A stretch of 6,658 nucleotides of DNA. It comes from an uncultured Bacteroidota bacterium (lineage in GTDB: Bacteria > Bacteroidota > Bacteroidia > Chitinophagales > Chitinophagaceae). How positions within the stretch are numbered: the first letter of the stretch is position 1; every line of letters starts with the position of its first letter. The notes under the pieces are model-generated. The model saw only the letters and a list, made by a program, of their open reading frames with translations, had not been told where the DNA came from and did no database searches. The DNA is taken from positions 1 to 6,658 of the forward strand of contig CAMLGR010000205.1 in NCBI GenBank assembly GCA_946479615.1, read 5' to 3'. Positions 6,133 to 6,658 of the stretch are shown piece by piece. The position numbers and the translations under genes were made by a program.

Positions 6133-6163
6133 TTTGGCTGAAAAGGATACCTCCTTATCTTTG
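6133..6163 (+). promoter_or_regulatory. rRNA operon promoter P1
   Basis: TTTG (6133-6136), 19-nt spacer, TATCTTTG (6156-6163). This is an exact match to the Bacteroidota housekeeping promoter (-33 TTTG, -7 TAnnTTTG). An A/T-rich stretch (ATTTTATGTAAAAAAGA, 6117-6133) precedes it, like an UP element. Transcription should start a few bases after 6163, right at a CCGTT/AACGG stem-loop. It is the farthest of three promoters, about 460 bp before 16S. Confidence 0.85.
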
Positions 6164-6167
6164 CCGC

Positions 6168-6185
6168 CCGTTAAACAGAAAACGG
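6168..6185 (+). other. 5'-end stem-loop of the P1 transcript
   Basis: CCGTT (6168-6172) pairs with AACGG (6181-6185) over an 8-nt A-rich loop, starting five bases after the -7 box of P1. The stem would therefore sit at or within a base or two of the RNA 5' end. It is the weakest of three equivalent hairpins, one after each promoter. Confidence 0.55.
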
Positions 6186-6247
6186 AAAAGCTCTCTGAAA
6201 AGGTAAAGGAAATGTGAAGCAGGTGTGAACAATTTTTGCCTCAAAAC

Positions 6248-6278
6248 TTTGTGGTGAACTAGCGATACCGTATCTTTG
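6248..6278 (+). promoter_or_regulatory. rRNA operon promoter P2
   Basis: TTTG (6248-6251), 19-nt spacer, TATCTTTG (6271-6278), again an exact consensus match. Its -7 box is identical to that of P1 and lies exactly 115 bp downstream of it. A predicted start falls near 6282, at the base of the next stem-loop. Confidence 0.88.
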
Positions 6279-6281
6279 CAA

Positions 6282-6301
6282 CCCGCTTTAAAAAAGCAGG
6301 G
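6282..6301 (+). other. 5'-end stem-loop of the P2 transcript
   Basis: CCCGCTTT (6282-6289) pairs with AAAGCAGGG (6293-6301) with one bulged A and a 3-nt A loop, giving eight base pairs. It begins four bases after the P2 -7 box. The position matches the stem-loops after P1 and P3, while the sequence differs outside the CCCG start, which suggests structure rather than sequence is kept. Confidence 0.6.
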
Positions 6302-6340
6302 AAGTTCTTTATCAAACAAGTTGATTTTCACGCCAGATAA

Positions 6341-6356
6341 TTCGATAAAAATCGAA
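6341..6356. promoter_or_regulatory. Inverted repeat just upstream of P3
   Basis: TTCGAT (6341-6346) and ATCGAA (6351-6356) form a perfect dyad around AAAA, followed by an A-run to 6362 and then the P3 TTTG at 6363. The dyad and A-run occupy the place of an operator or UP element for P3. In RNA from P1 or P2 it would be a small weak hairpin. A bound factor is inference. Confidence 0.4.
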
Positions 6357-6362
6357 AAAAAA

Positions 6363-6393
6363 TTTGGTAGAAATAAATTGGCCCTTACCTTTG
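6363..6393 (+). promoter_or_regulatory. rRNA operon promoter P3
   Basis: TTTG (6363-6366), 19-nt spacer, TACCTTTG (6386-6393), an exact consensus match, 115 bp after P2. It is the promoter nearest 16S, with a leader of about 225 nt. An A-rich segment (AAAAATCGAAAAAAAA region) directly upstream resembles an UP element, so this may be the strongest of the three. Confidence 0.9.
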
Positions 6394-6397
6394 CACT

Positions 6398-6414
6398 CCC
6401 GTTCAAAAAACGGG
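6398..6414 (+). other. 5'-end stem-loop of the P3 transcript
   Basis: CCCGTT (6398-6403) pairs perfectly with AACGGG (6409-6414) over a CAAAA loop. It starts five bases after the P3 -7 box, hence at the predicted RNA 5' end. It is a near copy of the P1 hairpin in sequence. Confidence 0.65.
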
Positions 6415-6425
6415 TGGCCGGTAAG

Positions 6426-6468
6426 CCCGGAACAGTTCGGGAAAAAAGCCAAAAGATCTTTGAAAGTT
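6426..6468 (+). promoter_or_regulatory. boxB/boxA-like antitermination region of the rRNA leader
   Basis: A hairpin, CCC-G-GAA (6426-6432) with TTCGGG (6436-6441), loop CAG and one bulged G, is followed 13 nt later by GATCTTTGAAAGTT (6455-6468). A hairpin then a CTTTGAAA- or CTTTA-type box is the order seen in rRNA leaders that recruit NusB/NusE. The CTTTGAAA core resembles Gram-positive boxA sequences, but no Bacteroidota standard is known to me, so this rests on analogy. Confidence 0.4.
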
Positions 6469-6493
6469 AGGGAAACAATAGCATGTTGTTCTT

Positions 6494-6505
6494 ATTCTTA
6501 AGAAT
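6494..6505. other. 12-bp perfect palindrome in the rRNA leader
   Basis: ATTCTTAAGAAT is fully self-complementary. Flanking bases extend the dyad imperfectly (TTCTT on the left, GACAA on the right). It lies downstream of all three promoters, so it is either a dimer binding site within the transcribed leader or part of an RNA stem. Confidence 0.4.
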
Positions 6506-6556
6506 GACAAACAAAAGGTAAGTCAAGCGAAATACATTCGATTTGACACGTTAATT

Positions 6557-6600
6557 AAAGTTGTTTTTAGTCTTTGACTAGGAACATCAACTTTGAAGTT
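6557..6600 (+). other. Nested stem-loops in the 16S-proximal leader
   Basis: AAAGTTG (6557-6563) pairs with CAACTTT (6588-6594) and encloses TAGTC-TTT-GACTA (6568-6580). The right arm can instead fold locally as AACTT/AAGTT (6589-6600). It ends about 25 nt before mature 16S, in the zone where leaders pair with the spacer beyond 16S to form the RNase III processing stem; the partner strand is outside the window. Confidence 0.45.
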
Positions 6601-6624
6601 ACTTGTCAGTATCAAACATCATTT

Positions 6625-6658
<34 letters not shown>

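Noticed and set aside
6276..6470. A 64-codon plus-strand frame and an overlapping 83-codon minus-strand frame in the rRNA promoter/leader region
   Set aside because: Both run across promoter P3 and the leader hairpins, and the compositions reflect A-rich DNA; no family features.
6543..6576. A fourth rRNA promoter (TTTG at 6542 with TAGTCTTTG at 6568)
   Set aside because: The -7 candidate has three rather than two bases between TA and TTTG, and the spacer would be about 22 nt; TAGTC/GACTA is better explained as a leader stem.

Overview
The window looks like chromosomal DNA from a Bacteroidota bacterium, most likely of the Chitinophagaceae or a close relative. The evidence is: promoters of the Bacteroidota type (TTTG, 19 nt, TAnnTTTG) in front of the rRNA operon; no Shine-Dalgarno sequence in front of any gene; export signals ending in 'NAQ' or 'FSQ'; a C-terminal domain resembling DUF4476, a family typical of this phylum; and a 16S 5' end ending in GGATGAAC. 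Assignment below phylum level is inference. Nothing indicates a phage, plasmid or transposon.

Layout. Positions 1-88 are a gene end with a short CACATAGG repeat. At 89-1204, on the minus strand, is an exported sugar dehydrogenase of the PQQ-dependent glucose/sorbosone family. A gap of about 325 bp (1205-1529) with a TGCCGGCT repeat separates it from a divergent three-gene operon: lemA (1530-2147), a small TPM-domain protein (2144-2605, overlapping lemA by 4 nt) and an exported, membrane-anchored TPM protein with a Gly-rich tail (2609-3424). An A/T-rich inverted repeat (3457-3523) closes this operon. A 450-residue exported protein with a DUF4476-like C-terminus (3586-4938) follows, then truA (4973-5713).

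From 5714 to 6624 I see no protein gene, but the stretch is highly structured. It holds stem-loops at the truA end, an 11-bp tandem repeat array with its own inverted copies (5801-5884), and a G-rich, C-poor tract (about 5885-6075). Next come three rRNA promoters whose -7 boxes lie exactly 115 bp apart, each followed at once by a small stem-loop, and then a leader with boxB/boxA-like and palindromic elements. The 16S rRNA gene starts at about 6625 and runs off the window.

Functional picture. The protein genes are mostly housekeeping or envelope functions: periplasmic sugar oxidation, a LemA/TPM membrane module, an envelope protein of unknown role and tRNA modification. The most unusual material is the architecture upstream of the ribosomal operon: the evenly phased triple promoter with 5'-end hairpins, and the 11-bp repeat array before it. 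I do not see a convincing new enzymatic or defence system.
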